Of a stretch of DNA of 64,000 nucleotides, positions 56,470-64,000 are shown piece by piece. The stretch's first letter is position 1; each line of letters opens with the position of its first letter. Made by a program: the position numbers and the translations under genes. Under the pieces are notes generated by a model, which was not told the origin of the DNA, ran no database searches, and was given only the letters and a program-made list of their open reading frames with translations. This DNA is from an uncultured Campylobacter sp. (lineage in GTDB: Bacteria; Campylobacterota; Campylobacteria; Campylobacterales; Campylobacteraceae): contig NZ_CAJPRT010000007.1 in assembly GCF_905373215.1 (NCBI RefSeq), positions 50,760 through 114,759 of the forward strand, written 5' to 3'.

Positions 56470-56637
56470 ATGGAACTACTGATCCTTGTTTTGCTAGCGG
56501 CTGCCGTATGGCTGGTGTGGCGAAAGCCTGCGAAAGAAAAGGTTGCCTTTAGGCTCTTCGTGCTCGGCGCAGCACTATGCTTTGCGATGTATTTTATCGC
56601 GAGCTTTACCTCCGTGCTGCCCTTCGGAAGCTATTAG
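56470..56637 (+). CDS. dba: Dba small membrane protein (DsbI partner)
   Basis: 55 residues: MELLILVLLAAAVWLVW, then a short basic loop, then a second hydrophobic stretch (FRLFVLGAALCFAMYFIASF). AAGGAG precedes the ATG. In C. jejuni the small gene dba lies directly upstream of dsbI and is co-transcribed with it; the position, size and two hydrophobic segments match here. The next gene starts 9 bp after its stop. The role of Dba is thought to be linked to DsbI function. Confidence 0.85.
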   Translation: MELLILVLLAAAVWLVWRKPAKEKVAFRLFVLGAALCFAMYFIASFTSVLPFGSY

Positions 56638-56646
56638 GAGGGCGCT

Positions 56647-58203
56647 ATGCAGAAGAGATTTAACCTACTGATGACCACGGCGGTTTTACTGATCCTTGCT
56701 ATCCCCGTAGGCATCGCAAACATCTACCTCGGATACGTCGTGGGCGAGAGCCCATGCACGTTATGCTGGTTCGAGCGCATCGGCATGATCTTAATCGGCG
56801 TTTTAGGCATCTTCATCTTGCGCTACGGAGCCAAGATCAAATACGTCTCGGCGGTCTTCATCTGCGCGGCATACGGGCTTTTTATGAGTATCCGCCACAC
56901 CTCGCTCGACGGCTTTGCGTGGGACGTGGGGATGGGCTTTGGCGACGCGATCTTCGGCGCGCACACCTACACGTGGGGCGCATTCGTGTACTGGGCCGTC
57001 GTTTTGGTAATGCCCGTGATGTTGCTTTTTGCGCCGAAAGCTCAAAACCTAGACGAGCAGAGCGAAAGCTTTAACCCCTTTAGCGCATACACGACCGCAA
57101 TCGTCGCGATCTCGTTCGCCGTCATCGTCTCAAACGCCTTTCAGGCCTTCTTCTCCACGGGCGTTCCGCCTTTTAGCGGCAAAGGTGAGCCCGAAAGGAT
57201 AAGCTTAAATCTAGCTCAAGCGAGCGATAAATGGACCGCTCAAATTTGGACGAGGCTGCAAAGACCATTTTCGCTTACGGGCAAAAACAAAGTACAGATG
57301 CCGCACATCGCCGGCGCTTTAGAGGAAGGGGCGTTTAAATTTAACGAAAATCCAAACGACGGCGCCGTGAAAAATTTAAAACCCGCCCTTAAGATCAAAA
57401 GCAAAAAACCGCTTGCGTTTAAAGCGACCGGGATCTTCGGTCAAGGAAACGCAGGCGGGCTCGCATACGACGCCGCAAACGATGAGTTCGCGGTCGTCTC
57501 GACGGCTGCGGGAGTGTATTTTCTAGACGGCAGCCTGCAAAACATAACGCACCGCGCGATCCTAGATAAACCGAACGGATACGACATCAGATACAGCGTC
57601 GATAGCACCTTTGCAGACGGCAAGCTCATCACGACCGCTTTCAACAAGACCCTTTGGGCGGTGGAAAAAGCGCCGCAGGGCGAGATCGATAAATTTAAAG
57701 AGTGGAACACCTTCCGCGAAAGCAGCGGCGGGCTAAAGACCTCGTGGTATAGAGATCGCCCCGTCGTGCTAACCGTCAGGGCAAAAAAGGCCTACGTCCT
57801 ATCGATCGCAAGCGACCCCGCAAGCGAGTTTATGTATATGTTCTCCGTGCCGAATGAGGTTTCAAAAAAAGTCGTCGTCATAAAGGTCGATAAAAACGAT
57901 CAAACCCTAAGCGCCGAGAGCGTCCTAAAGCCGAGCGCAGGGCTCGAGCTAAAAGACGGACGCGATTTAAACGACTACTACATCACCGGCGCCGACGTGA
58001 AAAACGGCAAAATTCTAGCGCTTAGCAAAAACTACAACACCCTACTCGTCGTGGACGCAGAGACGATGAGGGCGGTGGATGCCTACGAGCTGCCTGCCGT
58101 CGGCGATATGCACGCTATCGCGATCAAGGGCGAGTCGCTCTTCATTTTAAGCGTAGAGGGCGGACAGGACGTCGTGTATGAGCTCGAAAGCCCCGCGATT
58201 TAA
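56647..58203 (+). CDS. dsbI: DsbI disulfide bond oxidoreductase (DsbB-like with C-terminal beta-propeller domain)
   Basis: 518 residues. The N-terminal DsbB-like part has four to five helices and the active CxxC in GESPCTLCWFERIGM (about 34-48), followed by the conserved second loop. After the last helix (about residue 170) a 350-residue periplasmic domain with repeated beta elements follows (GLAYDAANDEFAVVSTAAGVYFLDG, then GKILALSKNYNTLLVVDAETMRAVDAYE), a seven-bladed-propeller-like fold seen in Campylobacter DsbI. It would reoxidise a DsbA partner using quinone. It follows dba by 9 bp. Confidence 0.93.
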   Translation: MQKRFNLLMTTAVLLILAIPVGIANIYLGYVVGESPCTLCWFERIGMILIGVLGIFILRYGAKIKYVSAVFICAAYGLFMSIRHTSLDGFAWDVGMGFGDAIFGAHTYTWGAFVYWAVVLVMPVMLLFAPKAQNLDEQSESFNPFSAYTTAIVAISFAVIVSNAFQAFFSTGVPPFSGKGEPERISLNLAQASDKWTAQIWTRLQRPFSLTGKNKVQMPHIAGALEEGAFKFNENPNDGAVKNLKPALKIKSKKPLAFKATGIFGQGNAGGLAYDAANDEFAVVSTAAGVYFLDGSLQNITHRAILDKPNGYDIRYSVDSTFADGKLITTAFNKTLWAVEKAPQGEIDKFKEWNTFRESSGGLKTSWYRDRPVVLTVRAKKAYVLSIASDPASEFMYMFSVPNEVSKKVVVIKVDKNDQTLSAESVLKPSAGLELKDGRDLNDYYITGADVKNGKILALSKNYNTLLVVDAETMRAVDAYELPAVGDMHAIAIKGESLFILSVEGGQDVVYELESPAI

Positions 58204-58224
58204 AATTCAGATAAAGGAGCGGTC

Positions 58225-59619
58225 ATGAGAGGTGTTTTTAAAATTTCACCCCAGGATGCGGCAGATTTTACGGCGCTAAATTTAAAGGCGCGAGCGATTA
58301 TTTCGGCAGGCGCCTTTAGGGTGCGGACGGCAGTTTTGACAGGCTCTATTTTAGCGGCGACGTTAGCGCTTGCGATGCCTGCGGGCGCGACCGAGGCGGC
58401 AGCAAAACACGCGGCGGCGAATAAAATTTGCCTGCAAAAGACGAGCTACAAAACAGAAGGCGGCGCCGTGCCGCGCTACGAATATGAAGTGAGCCAAAAC
58501 TACGACGCCAAAACCCGCCGCCTAGAAAAAATCTACAAAAAAAGCAGCGAAGAGGGAGCGTCCGTATCGAAAAGCTTTAGCAAATTTGACGAAAGCGGCG
58601 AGCGCGAGATCGAAAATGTCGAATATGACTGGGACGCAAATACAAACAAATTTCGTGAAACGGCGATAAGCAAGCAGGAGATCGCAAAGGACGGCTCAAA
58701 AATTTATTTCAGCCTGCAAAAGGACGGCAAGCCATACGAGGGTGAAAAAGCCGTCGAAAAGCGCGAGGGCAAAACGGAAATTTTACAAAATTTCACGCTA
58801 AAAAAGGGCAGATGGACGCCGACGCACCTTACAAAAAGGATTGTCGATGAAAGCGACAAAAACAATTTCGTAGCGATCTATGAATGGAACGCCAAAGCGA
58901 AAAAATGGATGCCGTACGAAAAATCGATATATCACTACAACGGCGACGTTTACGCGGGCTCCGAAGGCTACGCGTGGCGCGGTAAATGGGTGCCGCTTAC
59001 AAAACATACCGTCTTTACGGCGGCGGACGGGACGCGCAGCGAGATAAATTTTATATGGAAGGACGACACATGGCAGCGCGATGAAAAGATCTTGCGCAAG
59101 ATCGAGCCTAAGTATAGGCGTTTTACCGAGCTAAGATCGCGCTGGGACTCCGCAAAAAACGAGTGGAGAGAGTACTACAAAAACGTGCACGAGGAGACCG
59201 AGGAGAGCAGGCCTCTACGCGAGCGAACCGAGCTTTGGCGCGAGGAGTCGCAGCGCTGGGAGGTCGTGTTTGAAAACGAGTTTGGCTATGATGCGCGCGG
59301 CAACGTGATAAAAAATCGCACGGCTTCCGATGGCAAGCAGTACGAGTACATCTACGACTACGACGAGGCGGGCAATAACATCTCGATCATCCTGCGCGAG
59401 CCTGATGAGAGCGGCAAATGGCGCGAGACGCAAAGGACGCAAAACGTCTTTGAGCCTGAAATTTTAGCGCACGACGTCCTGGATCGCGGCTTCATCGGCG
59501 ACTACATAGCCGCGGGCGAAAACGCGATCAAAAGCAGCAAGCAGTATTTTCTAAAGGACGGCGAGTATAAGCTAAACGAAACTCGCGAGTGGGTTTACGG
59601 AAAATGCGAGCCGCAATAA
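58225..59619 (+). CDS. Secreted W-rich repeat protein, paralogue
   Basis: 464 residues. A basic N-terminal region (about 1-35) precedes a signal segment (about 36-53, TGSILAATLALAMPAGATEA). Repeats resemble those of the 53956 gene: YDWDANTNKF, LKKGRWTPTH, YEWNAKAKKWMPY, YAWRGKWVPL, FIWKDDTWQRD, SRWDSAKNEWREY. The mature part has only two Cys, one near the start (ICLQ, about 71) and one near the end (KCEPQ). It starts 21 bp after dsbI with AAAGGAG, so it is probably in the dba-dsbI operon. Confidence 0.75.
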   Translation: MRGVFKISPQDAADFTALNLKARAIISAGAFRVRTAVLTGSILAATLALAMPAGATEAAAKHAAANKICLQKTSYKTEGGAVPRYEYEVSQNYDAKTRRLEKIYKKSSEEGASVSKSFSKFDESGEREIENVEYDWDANTNKFRETAISKQEIAKDGSKIYFSLQKDGKPYEGEKAVEKREGKTEILQNFTLKKGRWTPTHLTKRIVDESDKNNFVAIYEWNAKAKKWMPYEKSIYHYNGDVYAGSEGYAWRGKWVPLTKHTVFTAADGTRSEINFIWKDDTWQRDEKILRKIEPKYRRFTELRSRWDSAKNEWREYYKNVHEETEESRPLRERTELWREESQRWEVVFENEFGYDARGNVIKNRTASDGKQYEYIYDYDEAGNNISIILREPDESGKWRETQRTQNVFEPEILAHDVLDRGFIGDYIAAGENAIKSSKQYFLKDGEYKLNETREWVYGKCEPQ

Positions 59620-59634
59620 AATTTGAAAAACCTC

Positions 59635-60186
59635 ATGAACGAGCCTTATATCGTTAAAATTTCAGATAGCGACGCGATGATGTTCGGCTGCGAAGCGGAC
59701 GAGCGAGTGCGCGAATTTGCCGCTAAATTTGACGGCCGGGAGTACGAAAGCGAGTTTGAGCGGACCAGCTATCTGCTCGGCACGGACGTTTTTATCGAGG
59801 TTTCGAGCGAGGAGAGCTTAAATGAAGGCGCCTTACGCGCTCAAATTCCAAACGAAAAGGCTTTGGACGCTGACGGCGGCACGACGTTTTTAAGCCTGCG
59901 CGAGTGGGACGGTAAAGAACATTGGCGGGTTCGCGCGAGCGATGAAATTTTACGCGCGATAAGCGAGGATGAGGACGGCGGCGCGACATATCTGCTCCTT
60001 AGTCCGAAACACATAGCCGCAGAGGAGCTGCGAGGCGCCTTTGAGGACAAGCCGCCGCAGGAATTTGCGCGCATTATCGAGGGTCTCGAAGCCAAATACG
60101 ACTGCAAGGACCGAATACTCTGCTACGTCGTTTGCTATTTTACGCCGAGGGGCAAAGAGGGGATGCGGGCAGACTTCGGCGTCTGA
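59635..60186 (+). CDS. Hypothetical protein
   Basis: 183 residues from the ATG at 59635; an in-frame TTG lies at 59623, three codons after the previous stop. It is acidic and soluble, with no signal peptide (NEPYIVKISDSDAMMFGCEAD, then GGTTFLSLREWDGKEHW). I do not recognise a family. Short gap to the W-rich repeat gene suggests a shared transcript. Confidence 0.55.
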   Translation: MNEPYIVKISDSDAMMFGCEADERVREFAAKFDGREYESEFERTSYLLGTDVFIEVSSEESLNEGALRAQIPNEKALDADGGTTFLSLREWDGKEHWRVRASDEILRAISEDEDGGATYLLLSPKHIAAEELRGAFEDKPPQEFARIIEGLEAKYDCKDRILCYVVCYFTPRGKEGMRADFGV

Positions 60187-60345
60187 ATTTGAAGCGCGGC
60201 GGATTAAATTTAAATTTGACCGCACGGCATGCTCGCGCCGAATAGCGAGAGTTTGATCTTGCGCGTAAGACCTGCGCCGTATGGGCGCAAATGAAATTTA
60301 AGCGACGAAATTTAAACCGCCGCGACAAGCGAAAAGGGGGCCGAA

Positions 60346-60693
60346 ATGATAAAATCCATAAAATTTAGGGGCGAAAGCATCGAGGAGCTGGAGGTTTGGT
60401 ACTACGCCCCAAAGCACGAATACAGCGCGGCGGAGTTCGCGCAGCAGTGCGGCAAGCTCGTACGCGCAGACTTTGGGCTCGCCTCCCTTTACGAGATAAA
60501 ATTTGAAAAATTTACGCCGAGCAAGCCCGATGATTTTATGAAAGAGCGTATAGCAGCTGCTTTGAGCGCGGCGGCTCTATCAGGCGAGCCTCGAAATTTC
60601 GCAATGGGCGGCGAGAACGACTGGGACTGGCAGGAGTGCTCGTTTGAGGCGAGCGGACAGCGATTTTTACGTATCTGGGCAACGTCGGCTTGA
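60346..60693 (+). CDS. Small hypothetical protein
   Basis: 115 residues, acidic, no signal peptide (FRGESIEELEVWYYAPKHEYS, then FAQQCGKLVRADFGLASLYEIKFE). I do not recognise it. GGGGG before the ATG can serve as ribosome site. Its codon pattern fits its neighbours. Confidence 0.5.
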   Translation: MIKSIKFRGESIEELEVWYYAPKHEYSAAEFAQQCGKLVRADFGLASLYEIKFEKFTPSKPDDFMKERIAAALSAAALSGEPRNFAMGGENDWDWQECSFEASGQRFLRIWATSA

Positions 60694-60943
60694 TAAATTT
60701 AGCCTGTAATACGGGCTTCGCGCGCCCGAGGTTTGGGCGGATTTGCCGCAAAGCACTTGCAAAAGGCGCCGAGCGACGTTAAAATTCCGCGCTACCGCTT
60801 ATCTCGCACGATTTATATGTGTTTAGACGCGATAGCGTAATTAAGCCCGCGGAGTGAGCTAGCGCGCTCTATTTTGCGCAAATTTACGCGCCGAGGTGCA
60901 GGCGGCGCCCTGCTCTGAGCCAAAATTTATTTGAAGGGAAAAT

Positions 60944-61657
60944 ATGAAAAACATATTTCTAGCCGCGCTTGCGGCATTAGCGCTTAGCGGCTGCGCGGGC
61001 TTAAAATGCGGCGCAAAAGACGGGCGAGACGTCGCTGAGATCGACGTGCCCGAAGAAGGCTGGACGAGATACCTAGGCACCGACGGCGAGATCAAGGAGG
61101 TCGCATTTTTCACGGCGTTTTTCTCCAAGCAGTTCCGCCCGCACCCAAAAGATGGCGAAAAGATCGGCTTCGTGCTTACCAAAAAGAGTGGCGAACGCAT
61201 ACCGATAAGGCTCGGCAATATGTATAAGGCGGCAGACGGCGCATTTGTGCTCGCGGATCTTGACGCGCAGAGCGACGTATGGAGCGGGGCGGAGGAGCTA
61301 CGCAGAGCGAAACGGGCGAAATTTTATAAATTTCAAGAAGGCAGCGTCAAAGTGACGGACTATGAGGCGCAAGACGGGCTTTGCGAGGCGTTTTACGCAG
61401 GCGAAAAGATACGCGTCAAAAGCGTGCTAAGCCACCGCACGAGCAAGTCTGGCGGGACTAGCGGCGAAATTTCCACCGTGCAGACGCAGGGCGAAATATC
61501 GCGCAACGCCGTCAAGGCTTTAAACTCGCACGAAAAGCCGTCGCCGCAAAGCTCTAGCAAAAATTTAGCAAACAAAAAGAGCGCCGCGCAAAAAACCGAT
61601 AACGAGGCGTTAAAACCGGAGACGGAGGCGCTAAAAAATATTATCTGCTACAGATAA
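60944..61657 (+). CDS. Putative lipoprotein
   Basis: 237 residues. Signal peptide MKNIFLAALAALALSGCAG with lipobox LSGC (Cys about 17). The middle has GWTRYLGTDGEIKEVAFFT and RIPIRLGNMYKAADGAFVLADL. The last about 70 residues are Ser/Asn/Lys/Ala-rich and of low complexity, like the tails seen elsewhere in this window. No family recognised. AAGGG precedes the ATG. Confidence 0.7.
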   Translation: MKNIFLAALAALALSGCAGLKCGAKDGRDVAEIDVPEEGWTRYLGTDGEIKEVAFFTAFFSKQFRPHPKDGEKIGFVLTKKSGERIPIRLGNMYKAADGAFVLADLDAQSDVWSGAEELRRAKRAKFYKFQEGSVKVTDYEAQDGLCEAFYAGEKIRVKSVLSHRTSKSGGTSGEISTVQTQGEISRNAVKALNSHEKPSPQSSSKNLANKKSAAQKTDNEALKPETEALKNIICYR

Positions 61658-61741
61658 AAACAAAGTCGATTGAAATTTCAGTTTAATGAGTAAAAATTTT
61701 GCTAGAATTTTGAATAAAAATATCTTTTTAAGGAGCAAAAA

Positions 61742-62167
61742 ATGAGAAAAAGCGTTTTATTTTTCCTATTGCCGCTGTTTTTGTTCGGCGGCGAGGCGCA
61801 AAAGCAGCTAAACGTCTTTGAGCTAACGCCGTCAAAGATGCCGCCGCAGCAGTTTAAGGTCGAAGCGGTCTTTTCAAAAGAGATCGAAGCCGACTGCAAC
61901 GACGCGTATCTGATCGGCGGTAAAATAGAGCAAAAAGAGGGCTCGGACGGGCTTTATTACGAGTTTAGCGGCGGCAACGAGCTTGCTCAAACGCTGATGC
62001 TGTGTAAAACCGAGAAGCAAAAAAAATGGGTCTATTATGAGCTTGGAGCGCCTTTTTTCTACACTCCGGGCGAAATTAGAATTTTAGCGCCCAAAGACGT
62101 TAAGGTCGAGCTTAAAATTTACGAGCTCGTAGAGAGCAAAAAGCCCAAAATCCGCAAGATGAAATAA
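61742..62167 (+). CDS. eco: Ecotin family serine protease inhibitor
   Basis: 141 residues. Signal peptide MRKSVLFFLLPLFLFGGEA. Ecotin features follow in order: the FELTPSKMPPQQFKVEAVFSKEIEADCN start (Cys pair with the next Cys), GGKIEQKEGSDGLYYEF, the primary binding loop TLMLCKTE (Cys about 90), and KKWVYYE then ILAPKDVKVELKIYE. Ecotin is a periplasmic dimer that blocks trypsin-like and neutrophil proteases. By alignment to E. coli ecotin (TMMAC) the P1 residue here is Leu. It lies beside a lipoprotein gene and the YbaK-like gene. Confidence 0.88.
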   Translation: MRKSVLFFLLPLFLFGGEAQKQLNVFELTPSKMPPQQFKVEAVFSKEIEADCNDAYLIGGKIEQKEGSDGLYYEFSGGNELAQTLMLCKTEKQKKWVYYELGAPFFYTPGEIRILAPKDVKVELKIYELVESKKPKIRKMK

Positions 62168-62326
62168 TTTTGCAAGAAGCAGGGCGGACCGAGCTTATGC
62201 GTGGCGGAATTTCCGCCGCGCAATAGATTTTTCATCGCGCAATGGGCGGCTTGCGCGCAGGCGAGATAAATTCTACGGCGAAGAATGGAATTTCGGCATC
62301 AATGGGTCGTTTGGTCAAAATTTCAG

Positions 62327-62332
62327 TATAAT
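62327..62332 (+). promoter_or_regulatory. Candidate -10 box of the YbaK-like gene
   Basis: TATAAT 23 bp before the ATG at 62355; the ribosome site is AAGGAGAGAG. Confidence 0.5.
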
Positions 62333-62354
62333 TTCGCAAAAACAAGGAGAGAGA

Positions 62355-63056
62355 ATGTCAGAGAGAATTTTTGAAAGTCTAAAAGAGCTTTTGACGCAGC
62401 AGGGGGCGCGCTTCCGCGTTGTAGCTCACGAAAGCGCGGGCACCTCCGCCGAGGTCGCCAAAATCCGCGGCACGCAGCTGGGACAAGGCGCAAAGGCGCT
62501 AGTTTGCACGATCAAGGGCTTTAAGGACGGGCAAATTTCTTTTTCGCAAAATTTAAATTTAGCAAGCGCCGATGACGCGCAAAACCCTAATGCTTTCGCC
62601 GTTGCAACCGCTCAAGGCTGCGAAAACGGCGCCTGCGCGGGAAATTTAACTTTAACCGCCGATCAAATCTGCGCAAACGTGCCACAGCAACTGAAGCTTC
62701 CTAGCGACAAACCCGCAGGCAGAAACGGCAGGATCTACGTCCTAGCGGTCTTCGCAGCAGATCACAAAACCGATCTAAAGCGCTTGGCAGAGGGGCTCGG
62801 CGGCACTAAAGCGTCGCTCGTAAGCCCCGATGAAGTGGGCGATCTTACGGACTGCGTCATCGGCTCGGTGCCGCCCTTTAGCTTCCACGACAAGCTGCTA
62901 TTAATCGCCGATCCATCGCTGTTCGGACGCTTTGAAGAGATCGCTTTCAATGCGGGCTTGCTCGATCACTCGATCATTCTAAACGCACAGGATTACGCGC
63001 GCATCGCAGCGCCGCGCATCGTTAGCTTCACCGAAGAGGCGCAGGACGGCGAATAA
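62355..63056 (+). CDS. YbaK/aminoacyl-tRNA deacylase family protein with an insertion
   Basis: 233 residues. The YbaK/ProX-like fold: ARFRVVAHESAGTSAEVAKIRG (about 18-39), GQGAKALVCTIKG (about 43-55), then DLTDCVIGSVPPFSFHD (about 162-178) and DHSIILNAQDYARIA. These proteins hydrolyse mischarged tRNAs. Residues about 61-125 are an insertion with Asn/Ala/Gln-rich sequence between the TIKGFKDGQ and RIYVLAVFAAD strands, where the family has a short loop. The rest has normal spacing. Confidence 0.88.
   Translation: MSERIFESLKELLTQQGARFRVVAHESAGTSAEVAKIRGTQLGQGAKALVCTIKGFKDGQISFSQNLNLASADDAQNPNAFAVATAQGCENGACAGNLTLTADQICANVPQQLKLPSDKPAGRNGRIYVLAVFAADHKTDLKRLAEGLGGTKASLVSPDEVGDLTDCVIGSVPPFSFHDKLLLIADPSLFGRFEEIAFNAGLLDHSIILNAQDYARIAAPRIVSFTEEAQDGE
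62535..62729 (+). repeat. Insertion in the YbaK-like gene
   Basis: 195 bp encoding residues 61-125, Ala/Asn/Gln-rich with AAATTTAAATTTAGC and GAAATTTAACTTTAACC, open in frame. Confidence 0.6.
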
Positions 63057-63709
63057 CCGCCCTGGTCCCATGCGCAGGCCGCCGCGCCGCAATAAATTTA
63101 AATCCTTAAAATTTTAAAATTCCGCGAGCACCTGCGTCCAAACTATCCGTTAAAATAAAATTTTAAATCCCGAGCCTTGAAGCGCACCGATCCCGGCCGC
63201 TCGCGCGAACGCTCCGCTCGTATGATGGCGCAGGACTTCGATGCGCCCTTTTCTAGCCTATGCGACGAACAGCGCCTCTACTTTGAACGCGCTGATTGAG
63301 GGCGCTGATTTTAATTTCGAGATGCTGCTATACTGCGCGCCACGGCATCGGCGTATTGTGCGTGGCGGCGAGGCATAAAATTTATACCGTATGCGACAAC
63401 GCCGCTAGCGATATTGCTGCGACTGCCGCGGAAAATTTTAACCGCTCTGCTCTCCTTGCGCTCTGCGCAGGCGATCTGTATAGTCAAAACAAAGGCATCG
63501 CAAAATTTCAAAGTTTGCAAAATTTTACGCTGCGAACAGCGGCACAAAAAAACTGCGAGATAAAAGACGGTATGTTTAAAACCAAGACGCAGAAACGCGC
63601 TATGTGTGAAAAAGATAAAATTTGAAGTTAAAGTCGGCGTCGAACGCCTGTGTCTGGGTAAATTTAAAGCAGCGGCTAGCCGAGACTAGCCGCGAATAAA
63701 GAAGGCTTC
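63057..63709. other. Gap before the DUF5339 gene
   Basis: About 650 bp with no supported gene on either strand. AAATTT-rich near the start, then G/C-rich. It ends with the terminator hairpin at 63672-63693. Confidence 0.55.
63672..63693 (-). terminator. Hairpin behind the DUF5339 gene
   Basis: GCGGCTAG (63672-63679) is perfectly complementary to CTAGCCGC (63686-63693) with a 6-nt loop. The T tract on the minus strand is weak. Confidence 0.6.
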
Positions 63710-64000
63710 TTATTTCATAGCGCCTTGTTGTTTCATCTGATCCATCATCTGCTTAAATATCTCTTTAGCTTGTTTGCAAGTGGCCTCTTGCTGCTCCTTA
63801 GGAAGTGCGCTGATCTGATCCATAGACTGCTTTTTTTGATCCTCATACATCTTGACCTGCTGCTCTTGACCAGCTTGTTTGTAGGTGTCAACCATCTTAT
63901 CAAGATCTGCGAAGTACTCCTTGCAACTATCTGAAAGATCTGCGGCGCTAAGACTTAGCGCAAAGCCAAAACTAGCCAAAACTAAAAGTGATTTTTTCAT
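63710..64000 (-). CDS. DUF5339 family periplasmic protein
   Basis: 96 residues. The start ATG is at the very window edge (64000), so the ribosome site is not visible. Signal peptide MKKSLLVLASFGFALSLSAAD. The mature part is helical with Cys at about 26 (DSCKEYF) and about 79 (EATCKQAKEIF). It matches what I know as DUF5339, a small secreted family common in Campylobacter, function unknown. Confidence 0.8.
   Translation of the reverse strand: MKKSLLVLASFGFALSLSAADLSDSCKEYFADLDKMVDTYKQAGQEQQVKMYEDQKKQSMDQISALPKEQQEATCKQAKEIFKQMMDQMKQQGAMK

Noticed and set aside
63296..63625. A 109-residue plus-strand ORF near the end
   Set aside because: No ribosome site or family, and the opposite strand is equally open.

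Overview
The window looks like a chromosomal segment of an oral, moderately GC-rich Campylobacter (C. gracilis, C. showae or C. rectus type; the species is an inference). The evidence is the gene set and order: ligA-tlyA-ribF-cmoA, a nadE-lpxK-thrC-kdsB run, a dba-dsbI pair, a Hyf-type formate hydrogenlyase, DUF5339, and coding DNA full of AAATTT/AAAATTTT words. I saw no tRNA, rRNA, IS element, prophage or CRISPR array.

Layout. 1-12.2 kb: 3' part of rsmD, a DUF2400 (TIGR02757) gene, a TauE/SafE exporter, a 1.35 kb gene-free repetitive stretch, ridA, a damaged SMI1/KNR4 (SUKH) gene, a DUF6892 gene, a MOSC protein, an AGCS amino-acid/cation symporter, a methyltransferase and a Crp/Fnr regulator. 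12.7-25.7 kb: one compact ten-gene minus-strand operon (hyfABCEFGHI, hycH-like and hycI-like) that runs into focA, with a divergent selenocysteine formate dehydrogenase (fdhF) read through UGA. Together they form a membrane formate hydrogenlyase: formate is imported by FocA and oxidised by FdhF, electrons pass through HyfA/H/I to the HyfG NiFe site, and HyfB/C/E/F form the membrane arm. 26.7-33.7 kb: an orphan TRAP binding protein, a DHH phosphoesterase with an Rrf2 regulator, rpsO, a small membrane protein and cmoA. 33.7-45.9 kb: a long minus-strand housekeeping series, nadE, a DegT-family protein, lpxK, argB, thrC, kdsB, ligA, tlyA, a lipocalin and ribF. 46-64 kb: an MBL hydrolase, cmoB, two tandem transglutaminase-like proteins, and many secreted or uncharacterised proteins including NADAR, W-rich repeat proteins around dba-dsbI, ecotin, a YbaK-like protein and DUF5339.

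The strongest unusual signal is not one gene. Several housekeeping proteins (RsmD, TlyA, LpxK, RibF, ThrC, a YbaK-like protein, a SUKH protein and the DctP tail) carry long in-frame low-complexity insertions. In lpxK and tlyA these still show tandem periods in multiples of 3, with 36 bp prominent. The gaps between genes of normally tight operons are filled with similar AAATTT-anchored repetitive DNA. The hyf/fdhF block has none of this. Other points of note are a stop codon at codon 3 of the SUKH gene, a DegT-family enzyme lacking the PLP lysine, a SECIS-like hairpin after the fdhF UGA, and an inverted repeat in the hyf/fdhF divergent promoter.
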